A stretch of 64,000 nucleotides of DNA. Source: Actinomyces respiraculi. Its GTDB lineage: Bacteria; Actinomycetota; Actinomycetes; Actinomycetales; Actinomycetaceae. Of this stretch, positions 17,544 to 27,036 are shown piece after piece (positions within the stretch are counted from its first letter, which is position 1; each line of letters starts with the position of its first letter). The notes below the pieces were generated by a model. It was not told where the DNA came from, did no database searches, and was given only the letters and a program-made list of their open reading frames with translations. Where the stretch lies: NCBI RefSeq assembly GCF_014595995.2, contig NZ_CP063989.1:2046001-2110000 (forward strand). The letters run 5' to 3'. Both the position numbers and the translations under genes were made by a program.

Positions 17544-18508
17544 CAGATGCTCCTAATTCGCGGGTTGACGAGCACGTAGAGCATGTCCACCACGATGTTG
17601 ATGATGATGAACGCTGCGGCAACGGTGATCGACACGCCCTGGACGATGTTGACGTCGTTGCGGGTCACACCCTGGAAGATCAGCTGGCCCATGCCCTGGA
17701 TGTTGAAGATGATCTCGATGACGACGGCGCCACCCATGGCGTAGCCCAGGCGCAGGCCGAGGACGGTCAGCGGCGTGATGAGGGCGTTGCGCAGGACGTT
17801 GCGGGCGATGACCGTGCGCTTGGGGATGCCGGCACCGATGGCGGTGCGCACGTAGTCGCGGTCGAGCTCCTCAACCATGGCGGTGCGCACGATGCGAGTG
17901 AGGGTGCCGGAGTTGGGCACGGCGATGGCGAAGGCCGGCAGGGCGATCTGACGCAGGTAGGCACCCGGGTCATCCGTGAAGCCCACCCAGTCGGTCACGA
18001 GCGAGGGGAAGAAGCCCGCTCCGCCCGGCACGTCGCCGAGCCACTGAATGAGCAGCAGTGCCAGCCAGAAGGAGGGGGTCGCCAGGGAGAGAATGGAGAT
18101 GATGCGGATGACCTGGTCTGGCCACTGGTCACGGTAGAGGGCGGCGACGACGCCCAGGACGAGGGCGATGATGACCGCGAGGAAGATACCGATGAAGGTC
18201 AGCTGGAGGGTGATGGGGAAGGCCGTGGACACAAGATCCGTGATCCTCACGCCCGTGAAGCTCTGACCGAGGTCGCCGTGCAGGAGCGACATCATGTAGG
18301 CCCCGTAGCGGGTCAAGAGCGGGTCGTTGAGGTGGTGGACTTCGCGGTACTGCTCGAGGGCGTCTGCCGATGCGGACTCGCCGAGCGCCAGGCGCGCGGG
18401 GTCGGCGTTCGAGAACGACATGACGACGAAGACGAGCAGCGTCACGCCCAGCACCATGAGCGGCAGTGCGACGAGGCGCCGACCGATCAGGCGGAGGAGG
18501 TTGGACAC
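17543..18508 (-). CDS. oligopeptide-type ABC permease (OppB/SatB-like)
   Basis: 321 aa, six predicted membrane segments. First segment near residues 10-32, and EAA-type region around RTAIGAGIPKRTVIARNVLR. The GTG at 18508 was chosen because AAAGGAG sits 7 bases before it; upstream in-frame ATGs at 18547 and 18535 lack such a site. First gene of the permease-ATPase part of the unit, with its own operator, separated from the binding-protein gene by a palindrome. Confidence 0.9.
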   Translation of the reverse strand: MSNLLRLIGRRLVALPLMVLGVTLLVFVVMSFSNADPARLALGESASADALEQYREVHHLNDPLLTRYGAYMMSLLHGDLGQSFTGVRITDLVSTAFPITLQLTFIGIFLAVIIALVLGVVAALYRDQWPDQVIRIISILSLATPSFWLALLLIQWLGDVPGGAGFFPSLVTDWVGFTDDPGAYLRQIALPAFAIAVPNSGTLTRIVRTAMVEELDRDYVRTAIGAGIPKRTVIARNVLRNALITPLTVLGLRLGYAMGGAVVIEIIFNIQGMGQLIFQGVTRNDVNIVQGVSITVAAAFIIINIVVDMLYVLVNPRIRSI

Positions 18509-18595
18509 TGGGTGCTCCTTTGCTTCGGTGTCCATCGCCACCCGCACACGACGGGCGGACGAGGAGGTGATGACGGCATCGCCGCCACTCGTATT

Positions 18596-18616
18596 GTCTG
18601 ATGTCTGACGTCAGAT
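18596..18616 (-). promoter_or_regulatory. candidate operator before the permease genes
   Basis: Perfect palindrome TCTGACGTCAGA at 18604-18615, preceded by a partial copy TGTCTGATG. It lies about 95 bases upstream of the permease start, so the permease-ATPase genes can be transcribed independently of the binding protein. Confidence 0.75.
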
Positions 18617-18667
18617 GGCAAGTGGCGGTGTGTCACGTTTCGAGCGCGCGGCCCGGACGCGAAGACG

Positions 18668-18713
18668 GTCGGTGCCGGGGGTTGCAGCACGTGCTGCAAC
18701 CCCCGGCACCGAC
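18668..18713 (-). terminator. 46-nt perfect palindrome after the binding-protein gene
   Basis: Arms of 23 bases (18668-18690 and 18691-18713) pair perfectly with no spacer, nine bases beyond the binding-protein stop. In RNA it would be a very stable hairpin. Probably a terminator or 3' stabiliser giving excess binding protein over permease. Confidence 0.8.
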
Positions 18714-18721
18714 ACTATGCC

Positions 18722-20356
18722 TCAGGCCGTGGCCGTCGTACCGACCCCGGCGAAGGACAGGCCGGTCAGCGCGATCGGCTTGAAGCCCTGGAGGGTCTCG
18801 CCGTTGTACGCCGTGGGCGTCTTGCGGTGCAGCAGCGGGTAGAGCGGAACCTCGTCGGACAGGAGGTTGAAGACCTCCTGCCACTTGGCGATCTGCTTGT
18901 CACCGGTGAGCTTGACGGCCTCGTCGAGCATCTCCTGGACCTTCGTGTAGGCCTCCGTACCCTTCCAGTGCATACGGGTGTCGGTCCACACGTCGCCGCC
19001 GTACCACCAGCGCAGGAGCAGGTCAGCGTCGGAGCCGAAGACCGAGGGGTCACCCGGGGCGAGCATGACGTCCCACGCACCCTCGTTGGAGTCGATGTAG
19101 CCGTAGACCTCGGAGGACTTCTTCTCCTGGTAGTTGACCGTGACACCCAGAGCCTCGAGGTTCTGACGCACGATCGGGCGGACGTTGGAGAACCAGCCGT
19201 GGTCGGTGCACAGGAGGTTGATCTCGGTGACACCGGCCTCGGCGAGGAGGCTCTTGGCCTTCTCAACGTCGTAGGTGTAGACCGTCGAGGCCTTCTTGTA
19301 GGCCGGGTGGTCCTCGTGGACGAAGCAGGAGGCCGGCGTGGCCAGCGTGCCCAGACCCGTCTCGCAGATGGAGGCGTAGTCGAGCGCGTAGAGGACCGCC
19401 TGGCGCGCCTTGACGTCAGTGAGGACCGAGTTGTTGAACATGATGAACAGCAGACCGAAGCCCTGCTGCGCCGCGACCTTGATCGGGTCCTGCATGGAGG
19501 TCAGGTTGGCCACCGGCACGGCGTCGATCGCCTGGACCGTGTTGGAGGTGATGGCGTTCGTGCGCGTCGTGTCGTCGGGCAGGATCTGCCAGACCATGTC
19601 CTTGGCCAGAGCGGGCTTGGGACCGGTGTAGCCCTCGTTGCGCTCGAAGACGACCTTCTGGGAACCCGCCCCGTTGTCGGTCATCGTGTAGGGACCCGTG
19701 CCGACCGGGTTGAGGTCGAAGGCGGCCGGGTCGGCCTCGGCAGCGGCGCGGGGGACGATCTTAACGACGCTCAGGCGCTCGGCGATCAGCGAGAAGGGGT
19801 ACTTCGTGGTGATCGTCACCGTCGTGTCATCCTTGGCGGTGACGGTGTCGACGAAGGTGATGAACTGCGCGTAGAGCGACTTGTTGGCAGGGTCACGCAC
19901 GCGATCGAAGGAGAAGACGACGTCGTCGGTGGTCACGGGCGTACCGTCGGAGAAGACGGCACCCTCACGCAGGGTGACCTCGTAGGTCGTGTCGTCAATC
20001 GCGGTCGGCAGCTCGGCGCCCAGGGCCGCGTAGACCTCGCGGGAGGCAGGGTCGAGCTCGGTCAGACCCTCCATCGTGTGCCAGTTGGCGGCGACCGTCA
20101 GGGCGGCCGTCGTCGTCATCGGGTCGTAGCCGTTGGTGCCCAGCTCGTAGGAAATGCCCGCGGTGATGGTGCCGTCAGAGCTGGCGGGAGCCTCCATCAT
20201 CGAGTCCCCGGTCGCACCAGTGGTGGCCGAGGTGCCCGAGCCGCCGTCGCCGCCACCACAGGCGGCCAGGGTGGCGGCGATGCCGGCAGCCAGACCGAGG
20301 GTGGAGCTGATGCGGATGAAGTCGCGTCGGGAAGCGTGGGGGGTTGAGATCGCCAT
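18722..20356 (-). CDS. oligopeptide-type substrate-binding lipoprotein, likely sialic-acid binder
   Basis: 544 aa family-5 solute-binding protein. Signal: twin-arginine-like SRRDFI, hydrophobic run, lipobox LAAC, then a Gly/Ser/Thr linker. Family motifs include WHTMEGLTELDP, YEVTLREGAVFSDGTPVTTDDVVFSFDR and GTGPYTMTDN. The ATG at 20356 has AGGAG 8 bases before it. Context (SatA/SiaE-like operon, nan operator) makes sialic acid the preferred ligand; peptides cannot be excluded from sequence alone. Confidence 0.88.
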   Translation of the reverse strand: MAISTPHASRRDFIRISSTLGLAAGIAATLAACGGGDGGSGTSATTGATGDSMMEAPASSDGTITAGISYELGTNGYDPMTTTAALTVAANWHTMEGLTELDPASREVYAALGAELPTAIDDTTYEVTLREGAVFSDGTPVTTDDVVFSFDRVRDPANKSLYAQFITFVDTVTAKDDTTVTITTKYPFSLIAERLSVVKIVPRAAAEADPAAFDLNPVGTGPYTMTDNGAGSQKVVFERNEGYTGPKPALAKDMVWQILPDDTTRTNAITSNTVQAIDAVPVANLTSMQDPIKVAAQQGFGLLFIMFNNSVLTDVKARQAVLYALDYASICETGLGTLATPASCFVHEDHPAYKKASTVYTYDVEKAKSLLAEAGVTEINLLCTDHGWFSNVRPIVRQNLEALGVTVNYQEKKSSEVYGYIDSNEGAWDVMLAPGDPSVFGSDADLLLRWWYGGDVWTDTRMHWKGTEAYTKVQEMLDEAVKLTGDKQIAKWQEVFNLLSDEVPLYPLLHRKTPTAYNGETLQGFKPIALTGLSFAGVGTTATA

Positions 20357-20372
20357 TGATGGTCTCCTGAAG

Positions 20373-20396
20373 TCGGACGTCTGTTGTCTGACGTTG
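20373..20396 (-). promoter_or_regulatory. candidate operator before the binding-protein gene
   Basis: Two half-sites, GGACGTCTG and TGTCTGACGTT, the second sharing the regulon core. It abuts the ribosome site of the binding-protein gene and faces the divergent gntR gene, so one regulator could control both. Confidence 0.65.
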
Positions 20397-20573
20397 GTAG
20401 GATCACTGTAGCACATATGACGACGCGTCGTCGCCCGTCACGTGCCAAGTCACATTGTGCGGCACGTAACGGCCCACCAACACGCTTTTCGTGAGCGAGA
20501 ACACGCCATCACACCCACGGGCGAGATGCGCGGCAGGACCTAATACTCAAGAACGAGCGGAGCACCGAGGACA

Positions 20574-21317
20574 ATGAAGCCCATGGCATCCACGCGCGGC
20601 ACCTACGTCTCCCTGTCCGAGGACAACACGACGCAGTCCTCCACAGCCATCACGGCGATCAAGGACTACATCCTCGCCAAGCACCTGCAACCGGGCGACC
20701 CCCTGCCCACGGAGTCCCAGCTCTGTGCGGACCTGGGCGTGTCGCGCTCCTCCGTCCGCGAGGCCGTGCGCACGCTCGTGGCCCTGGACATCGTCACCGT
20801 GCGCCACGGGCACGGCACCTTCGTGGGCCAGGTCTCCATGCGCCCCATGGTCGAGTCCCTCGTCTTCCGCGGGCTGCTCAAGCCTGGGGACGACTTTCGG
20901 TCCCTGCGCGACATCGTCGAGGTCCGCGCCACCCTGGACTCCGCCCTCGCCGAGGAGGTGATCACCGTCTGGAAGGGCCGCGAGGACTCCATGATCGACG
21001 CCGTCGTCGAGGAGATGGAGGAGCTCGCCGCCACCAACAGCACCTTCACCGAGCAGGACCACCAGTTCCACTCCATGCTTCTGGAGCCGCTGCCCAACCA
21101 GCTCTTCCACCACCTCATCAACGCCTTCTGGGCCGTCCACACCCTCACCGTGCCGCTGCTGGATGCCCCGACCCCCGAGGACATCCAGCGCACCGCCAAG
21201 GCTCACCGCGCCATGCTCGAGGCCGCCCGCGCCGGCGACGTCGAGGCCTACCGCAGCGCGATCACCGACCACTACGCACCGCTCCTGCAGGCCCTCGAGG
21301 CCAACCGCGAGGCGTAG
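20574..21317 (+). CDS. FadR-subfamily GntR regulator, likely NanR
   Basis: 247 aa. Winged helix at about residues 25-90 (GDPLPTESQLCADLGVSRSS, VREAVRTLVALDIVTVRHGHGTFVG). An all-helical FCD ligand domain follows, with the His/Asp metal-type positions (DHQFHSML, AHRAMLEAA, DHYAPLL). Divergent from the sialic-acid-type binding-protein gene. FadR/NanR regulators bind short palindromes and are usually released by sialic acid or an amino-sugar phosphate. The likely targets are the TCTGACGTCT sites of this window (inference). ATG at 20574 follows CGAGGA; an ATG three codons later is also possible. Confidence 0.88.
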   Translation: MKPMASTRGTYVSLSEDNTTQSSTAITAIKDYILAKHLQPGDPLPTESQLCADLGVSRSSVREAVRTLVALDIVTVRHGHGTFVGQVSMRPMVESLVFRGLLKPGDDFRSLRDIVEVRATLDSALAEEVITVWKGREDSMIDAVVEEMEELAATNSTFTEQDHQFHSMLLEPLPNQLFHHLINAFWAVHTLTVPLLDAPTPEDIQRTAKAHRAMLEAARAGDVEAYRSAITDHYAPLLQALEANREA

Positions 21318-21446
21318 GGCGCAGGGCCCGGCGCCACGCCTGCCTCGGCCCTGCTCACGCTCATCGCCCTCCTGGCCCGCTACAGCCTCAGCTGTGACGA
21401 GCCAGTTGTTGAGGCGCGACACTGGGAGAAGCGCTTCCCGTTCCGA

Positions 21447-22664
21447 TCAGCCCTGGCGAAGCCGCTCAATGAAGCCTCCGATGTCATCCACCAGGCCAGG
21501 GTGCGCCCCCGGCAGCGGCGCTTCGGTGTCGAGTGCTGCGGACAGGTCGGCAAGGATCGCCTCGGCACACGCAGCCGCGTCGGCGATCCCCCACCGCTCC
21601 CCCTCAGCCGCCAGGTCCGCGCCCGTCACCGAGGCATGCCGGTACACGCCGTTGACCGCCAGCGCCAGCTCCCCGTCGGTGGGCAGGTGAGTCTGCGGCA
21701 CCATGTCGTAGACGGGGGCGAGTCGACAGGTGCCGTCCGGCGGATGAAGGACAGACACGTTCTTGGCATGCATGTCAAGGTTCCCGACGGCCACCGCCAC
21801 CACGAGTTGTCCGAACAGGGCCTCCACCATCCGGATGCCGCCTGCCCCCTGGAAGGCGCGCGCCAGTCGCTCCAGAGTGACGACCCCACCCTCTCGTTGG
21901 TACTTCTGCACGCCGGAAGCCCCGAGCACTTGGTTACCGTCCTCTTGGTGCACACGCCCTTGAGGTGCCAGAGGGTCACGGTCGTAGCGTTCGATCACCA
22001 CGGCCGGGATCCCCTCGAACTCCTCGACCCAGGTGGCGTAACTGGTCAATCCGACGGCTCGCGCCAGTCGGGCACCGTATTCCTCGTCGTAGATGAGCGT
22101 CGGATATCGAGTCTGAAGGGGCTTGAGAATGTGGGTCGACGGGGCGCCGTCGACCACTCGGCTCCACCCGTTGTCAGTCCTGCGAGCCAGGACGATCTTG
22201 TCCTGGACGCCGGCCAGCGACGTCTTGCCGCCGATCGGTTTGTTCCCCAGCGGCTCCTCCGATACGGCTGCCAGCATGCGAGCCACGTCGCCTTGCTCCA
22301 GGGGCTCATACCGAGGGCTCTTGGGCTCGCCGGGCAGCTGCGGATCCCAGATCTGCAAGGCGCCTGCCACGTCGCGCCCGAACTGGCGGAGCAGACCGAT
22401 AACGTCATGCTCCTGCACTCCGGCGGTCTGTGCCAGCCTCGTTCGCATCCGCCCTTCGGGCAGCAGCTCAGCGAAGAAGTTGCGTCGGATGGGCGCCCGC
22501 GAACGGCTCGACCGCGCCTGCAGGGGAACGGCGATCGACATCACCGTCGAATCAAGACCGAAGTGAAGCGCAGCAGCAGGATCCGGCACCAGGTCGAAGG
22601 TGCGCCAGTCGCCGCGCAGCACACCGAGCCGGTGGCCGTAGAGCTCGACGACGAGGTCACCCAT
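21447..22664 (-). CDS. hipA: HipA-family toxin kinase
   Basis: 405 aa Ser/Thr kinase. In classical HipA it phosphorylates glutamyl-tRNA synthetase and triggers dormancy. Ser149 in TSLAGVQDK is the autophosphorylation-loop serine equivalent. Catalytic GNLDMHAKN at 295-302 (Asp297, Asn302) and YDMVP near 319-323 stand for the kinase HRD/DFG positions. All key residues are present, so it should be active. The ATG at 22664 has GAGG upstream and overlaps the hipB stop by eight bases. Convergent with gntR. Confidence 0.93.
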   Translation of the reverse strand: MGDLVVELYGHRLGVLRGDWRTFDLVPDPAAALHFGLDSTVMSIAVPLQARSSRSRAPIRRNFFAELLPEGRMRTRLAQTAGVQEHDVIGLLRQFGRDVAGALQIWDPQLPGEPKSPRYEPLEQGDVARMLAAVSEEPLGNKPIGGKTSLAGVQDKIVLARRTDNGWSRVVDGAPSTHILKPLQTRYPTLIYDEEYGARLARAVGLTSYATWVEEFEGIPAVVIERYDRDPLAPQGRVHQEDGNQVLGASGVQKYQREGGVVTLERLARAFQGAGGIRMVEALFGQLVVAVAVGNLDMHAKNVSVLHPPDGTCRLAPVYDMVPQTHLPTDGELALAVNGVYRHASVTGADLAAEGERWGIADAAACAEAILADLSAALDTEAPLPGAHPGLVDDIGGFIERLRQG

Positions 22665-22923
22665 GGTCAGCCTCATCACGCGCAACATCCTCATCATCGG
22701 GGACGGTGATAGTGGCCGTGAGCTCCATGCCGGTCGCCTCCATGGCTGCGAACAAGCGGTCCGTGAAGATGGACGGCTTGCCGGCCTCCATCTCCCAGAT
22801 GTACTTCTGAGTGGTGCCCAGCTGGTTGGCCAGCTCACGCTGCGTCAGCCCGGCCAGCAAGCGCGCCTGCTGCAAAATACGCCCAAGCGACTCCGGCCCC
22901 GACACCTTGCCTTGGTACTGCAT
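22657..22923 (-). CDS. hipB: HipB-type antitoxin, XRE family
   Basis: 88 aa helix-turn-helix protein: LGRILQQARLLAGLTQRELA and NQLGTTQKYIWEMEAGKPS are the two halves of the XRE fold. Antitoxin first, toxin second with overlapping ends, the normal order. Should repress its own operon through the palindrome just upstream and neutralise HipA. Confidence 0.93.
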   Translation of the reverse strand: MQYQGKVSGPESLGRILQQARLLAGLTQRELANQLGTTQKYIWEMEAGKPSIFTDRLFAAMEATGMELTATITVPDDEDVARDEADHG

Positions 22924-22961
22924 ACGACACCTCGCCTCACTGTGCCGACCACGGGAGAATC

Positions 22962-22979
22962 GACTTCGATATCGAAGTC
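22962..22979 (-). promoter_or_regulatory. hipBA operator
   Basis: Perfect 18-bp palindrome GACTTCGATATCGAAGTC, 39 bases upstream of the hipB start. A degenerate half-site (ACTCCGATAGTGA) follows at about 22990. Likely HipB autorepression site. Confidence 0.75.
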
Positions 22980-23250
22980 ATCCTACCTGACTCCGATAGT
23001 GACGTCACAAGGGCGGGCACGCCGCGCGGCAGCCCCCGTGAGGACCGGTGCTGTCCAGGTTTCGCGCACATGCTCTCCGGTAGCGCACGACGCTCACCCG
23101 CCCGACACCCAGCCCCACGAGATCGTCCGAGGCCGTCGGACCTGCAACCACGGCCACCCGGGTGCTACACCACCCTACTCTGCTCCAATTCGGCCGTACG
23201 GGGCGACTCCCGCGGTGTCTTGGAGGTTCCCACGAGGACCTGCTCGTTCG

Positions 23251-23325
23251 GTCCGGGTCGCAGGCTCATGCACGCTCAGACTCCCCGGCGTCTGTCAGAT
23301 TCCGCGGAATCCCGGCTCTTTCGAG
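23251..23325. repeat. 75-bp dispersed repeat, copy 1
   Basis: Matches 28535-28612: shared GTCCGGGTCGCA, GCTCATGCACGCTCA and the palindromic TCCGCGGAATCCCG. A shorter related stretch occurs at 35038-35070. The gap 22980-23313 holds nothing else recognisable. Confidence 0.6.
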
Positions 23326-24300
23326 TTGTGGTGGGGGTGGGCGGCGTGCCGGTGTGGGCGTGGTTGTGGGGTGAGGGGGGGGGAGGTCGGTGACGGTGCT
23401 GGGGTGCTGGTTGTGGGCGTGGAGCCAGCGCGCTCGTTGGTGGGTTGTGTGCGGTGTGGTGTGGTTGCTGCCATGGGCGCTGTGAGGTGGTGCTTGTCGA
23501 CGCGCCGTGCTTGGGCGGGCCGGTGCGGCTGGTGTGGCGCACGAGGACCCGGAGGTGTGCTGGGCCGGGGTGCGCGACGGGTGTGTTTGCTGAGCAGGAC
23601 GAGCGGGTGGCCCGGCCGTGTGCGCTGCTGACGGTGCGGGCGTGCTGGTGGGCGGTCGACCAGATCCGTCGCGGGCAGCCCTCGGTGGCGGGCGTGGCCG
23701 GGTGGCTGGGCACGACGGGGAGCACGCTGTGGTCGGTCACTCGAGCCTGTGCTGGTGGTGATGGGTGACGATTGAGAGCCGGTTGGCCGGGGTTGGCCGG
23801 TGTGCAGCGTCTGGGTGTGGACGAGCAGGTGTGGCACCACGTGCGTGAGCTGTCGCTGGAGCGTGGTGGTCCTGGCCCCCAGCACCTGGCCGGGATGGTC
23901 GATCTGACCCCTGGCGCTGACGGCGTCGTGCGGGACAGGTGGCTGGGTCTGGTGCCCGGCGGCTCGGGCAAGGCCAGCAGCTGGCTGGCCGGGCGTGGCC
24001 AGGACTTTCGCTCCGGGGTCAAGGTCGCCGCCCTCGAAGCGTTCCAGGGCTGCAAGAACGCCATTGATGACTGACGACCAGCTCGACGACGCTACCGCGG
24101 TGCTCGACGCCTTCCATGTCGTCAAGGCTCGCCACCCAGGCCCTCGACGAGCCCCGCCGCCGCGTGCCCCAGCAGACCCACGCCCCGGCGCGGGCCCAAG
24201 AGCGAGCCGCTCTTGCGCCATCCGCGCGATCCTGCGCACCGGCGCCCAGCGCCTGACCGGCGCCCCCTCGCCCTCGCGTACGCTCGGAGCCACGTCTACG
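23314..24300 (+). pseudogene. ISL3-family transposase remnant
   Basis: Begins with GGCTCTTTCGAG, resembling ISL3 terminal repeats. Coding segments in changing frames recall ISL3 transposases: a Cys-rich zinc-finger part (GCVRCGVVAAMG, then RRCAGPGCATGVFAEQDERV near 23540-23600), the helical PSVAGVAGWLGTTGSTLWSV region, then from 23800 RLGVDEQVWHHVRELSLERG, and DDATAVLDAFHVVK near 24080. At least three frameshifts and a premature stop near 23768; the C-terminal half of the DDE domain is gone. The right end is not defined. 24300-24707 holds only a possible TATACT box (24495-24500) for the downstream gene. Confidence 0.75.
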
Positions 24301-24707
24301 ACTGCCCGACGCCGCCTTCGACTCCCACTTCGACAACCGCTGATCCCGCCGCGCCCCGTCGGCGTCGGTCACCATTGGTTCGGCCGGGCAGGCCAACGCC
24401 CCGGACCGGCCCGCCGGCCCGAGCTGGTCGCATCCCAGTGACGGTTCTCGCACCTGTGGTGCGGGCACGAACACCGGAGACACCTCCGGCTGGCTATACT
24501 TACTCGGGAGCAGCAGTTCCCGCTGAGCCTGAGGCAGGACGTCCTACCACCGACGCCGACACGAGTGACGTTGGGCTCGACGAGAGCCACGGCGACAGGA
24601 GCTTGGGTCGTGACTGAGGAGATGGACACCCGCTGGGAGGCTGGCACAGGGCAACGCCTGCGGGGCGCCTGCGACTGACACCACTCCCATGACAAAAGGA
24701 AGCCACC

Positions 24708-26963
24708 TTGAACTCAACCTCAACCACACCCCACCCCGCACAGATAAGTAAGACGCTCACCGTTCTTGTTCTGCTGGCCGTCACCTTCGCCGTGACCGCC
24801 GTCTCTGCCGTGCTGGCTCCTCAGGCCCACGCCGACCAGAACTACCAAGGCTCCTACGGCCGCTACGTGCACACTTCTATGAGTGCGAACCGCTACTGGC
24901 TGGGCCCCTACCTGCCGCCCAGCGGCGTCGAGCAGGGCTTCGACGTGTGGTGCGCGCACATGTGGAAATCAAACCTCGCGGCCGACGACGTGGTCTCGCC
25001 CATCACCCTGGAGGAGACCACGGGCTACAACACTGACACGGCCATGAGCGTGACCACGCCCCAGATGGCCTGGATCCTCAAGACCTACAACGTGGAGGCG
25101 ACAGGTGAGTCCGGCGACGTGCGCTCGCTCAACAACGCCGCGATCGCCCTGCTCATCCACGCCAACTTCGAGCGCGACCCCGGGGCGGACAAGTACGGCG
25201 ACCCGTCGAACTACGTCCCGCAGCTCATCGCCGACGTCAAGGCGGGCGCGCCCGACATCTATGAGCAGGCCCGCGTCATGGTCGAGGCCGCCCGCGCCTC
25301 GAACGTGCAGGGCTTCACGGCCATGGTCGTGGAGGGCGACAAGACCCGTCACGGCAACATCACGGGCGTGCGCGTGACCAATGAGGCCGGCGAGAACGTC
25401 GCCGGGGTCCCCTTCCAGATCACCCTCGAGGGCCCGGCCGTCTTCGACGCCACCGGCACCAACACCTGGACCGGCACCACCACGGCCGAGGCCCTGTCCG
25501 CCTCCTGGACCGGCACCGGCGAGGGCGAGGTCACCATCAAGCAGTGGTTCAAGACCTCCCGCAAGACGCTGACCCTGCTCAGCGCCACTGATCACAAGAC
25601 GCAGGACACCATCACCTACGGCAACCGTCCCGAGAGCGACTCCGAGTGGGTCGAGGGTCCCCGGGGCCGCATCGAGGTCATCTACGGTCCTGCCCGCATC
25701 GGCACCACCGCCACCGACAAGGCCGACGGGGACAAGGTCCTCGAGCCCGGCGGCCCCGTGACCATCTCCGACAAGGTCTGCCAGGACCCCGACGCACCCC
25801 TGGTGCCCGGCCGTGAGTACACACTGACCGCCACGGCCGTGGACCCCGCCACCGGCGAGCCCTACACCGACGCCGACGGCAACCCCTACACCGGCACCGC
25901 CACCTTCACACCCACCGGCCCCGCCGACTGCGCGGTCGTCGACGTGACCCTGCCCGGCGAGGCCCTGGCCGGCTCCTCGGTGGTCATGTTCGAGTCCGTC
26001 GCCCACAACGGCAAGGAGGTGGCCACCCACGCCGACGTGACCGACAAGAACCAGACCGTCACCGTCCGCCAGCCGCGCGTGGGCACCACCGCCACCGACC
26101 AGCTCGACGGCGACAAGCAGATGTCCTCCGGCGGCCCCGTGACCATCACCGACAAGGTCTGCCAGGACCCCGACGCACCCCTGGTGCCCGGCCACGAGTA
26201 CACACTGACCGCCACGGCCGTGGACCCCGCCACCGGCGAGCCCTACACCGACGCCGACGGCAACCCCTACACCGGCACCGCCACCTTCACACCCAACACC
26301 GCCCAGGACTGCGGCCTGGTGGACGTGACCCTGCCCGCGGCCGCCATCCGCGACCGCTCGGTCGTCATGTTCGAGAAGGTGAGCCTGGGCGGCCACGTCG
26401 TGGCCACCCACGAGGACACCAAGGACGAGGGCCAGACCGTCAAGGGCGGCACCACCCCCGGCATCGGCACGACGCTGACCGACAAGGCTGACGGCGACAA
26501 GGTCGTGGACCCAGGCACCGTCGAGCTGGAGGACACCGTCTGCCCGACCAACGACCTGACCTTCGAGCCGGGCCGTGAGTACATCATCGCCGGCCGCCTC
26601 ATGGACCGCGCCACCGGCAAGGAGGTGCCCGGCACCCAGGTGCGCACCACCTTCACACCCAAGACCGCCCAGGACTGCGCCGTGATCCCGTTCCAGGTCG
26701 ACACCACGAACCTGCCCGGCCACGACCTGGTCGCCTTCGAGACGGCCTACGTCCCCGGCTCCGAGACCGAGGTCCTGGCCTCCCACGAGGACCTGAACGA
26801 CAAGGGCCAGACCGTCACCGTCACCACCCCGCCCTCCCTGGCACGCACAGGCGCCGACGTCACGGCCCTGCTGACCGGGGCAGGCGTCCTAGGCACCGCC
26901 GGCCTCCTGGCCATCGCCACCGTCCGCCGCCGCAAGGCAGCCAACACCACCAACAACTCCTGA
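24708..26963 (+). CDS. surface adhesin: thioester domain, VaFE repeats, LARTG anchor
   Basis: 751 aa wall-anchored protein. Signal peptide 1-42 (cleavage AHA/DQ). Residues 45-200 resemble a Gram-positive thioester domain: Cys82 (DVWCAH) and Gln119 (TTPQMAWILKTY) could form the reactive thioester used to bind host targets covalently. A linker Ig-like domain spans 205-325. Three VaFE domains follow at about 328-455, 455-583 and 584-708, with the marker motifs VVMFESV, VVMFEKV and LVAFETA; such domains usually form isopeptide bonds. The C-terminus has LARTGAD, a membrane segment and RRRK for sortase. Starts at TTG 24708 with AAAAGGA upstream. VaFE 1 and 2 share an almost identical stretch at DNA level (25770-25914 and 26151-26295). 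Thioester reading is inference. Confidence 0.87.
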   Translation: MNSTSTTPHPAQISKTLTVLVLLAVTFAVTAVSAVLAPQAHADQNYQGSYGRYVHTSMSANRYWLGPYLPPSGVEQGFDVWCAHMWKSNLAADDVVSPITLEETTGYNTDTAMSVTTPQMAWILKTYNVEATGESGDVRSLNNAAIALLIHANFERDPGADKYGDPSNYVPQLIADVKAGAPDIYEQARVMVEAARASNVQGFTAMVVEGDKTRHGNITGVRVTNEAGENVAGVPFQITLEGPAVFDATGTNTWTGTTTAEALSASWTGTGEGEVTIKQWFKTSRKTLTLLSATDHKTQDTITYGNRPESDSEWVEGPRGRIEVIYGPARIGTTATDKADGDKVLEPGGPVTISDKVCQDPDAPLVPGREYTLTATAVDPATGEPYTDADGNPYTGTATFTPTGPADCAVVDVTLPGEALAGSSVVMFESVAHNGKEVATHADVTDKNQTVTVRQPRVGTTATDQLDGDKQMSSGGPVTITDKVCQDPDAPLVPGHEYTLTATAVDPATGEPYTDADGNPYTGTATFTPNTAQDCGLVDVTLPAAAIRDRSVVMFEKVSLGGHVVATHEDTKDEGQTVKGGTTPGIGTTLTDKADGDKVVDPGTVELEDTVCPTNDLTFEPGREYIIAGRLMDRATGKEVPGTQVRTTFTPKTAQDCAVIPFQVDTTNLPGHDLVAFETAYVPGSETEVLASHEDLNDKGQTVTVTTPPSLARTGADVTALLTGAGVLGTAGLLAIATVRRRKAANTTNNS

Positions 26964-26975
26964 CAACAACCACCC

Positions 26976-27009
26976 CAAAGGCCCCCGGTCACACGACCGG
27001 GGGCCTTTG
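26976..27009 (+). terminator. terminator of the adhesin gene
   Basis: Perfect 15-bp stem (26976-26990 with 26995-27009), 4-nt loop, ending CCTTTG, 13 bases after the stop. Confidence 0.88.
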
Positions 27010-27036
27010 CCCTGCCAGCCCCCCCGGGAGACAACC

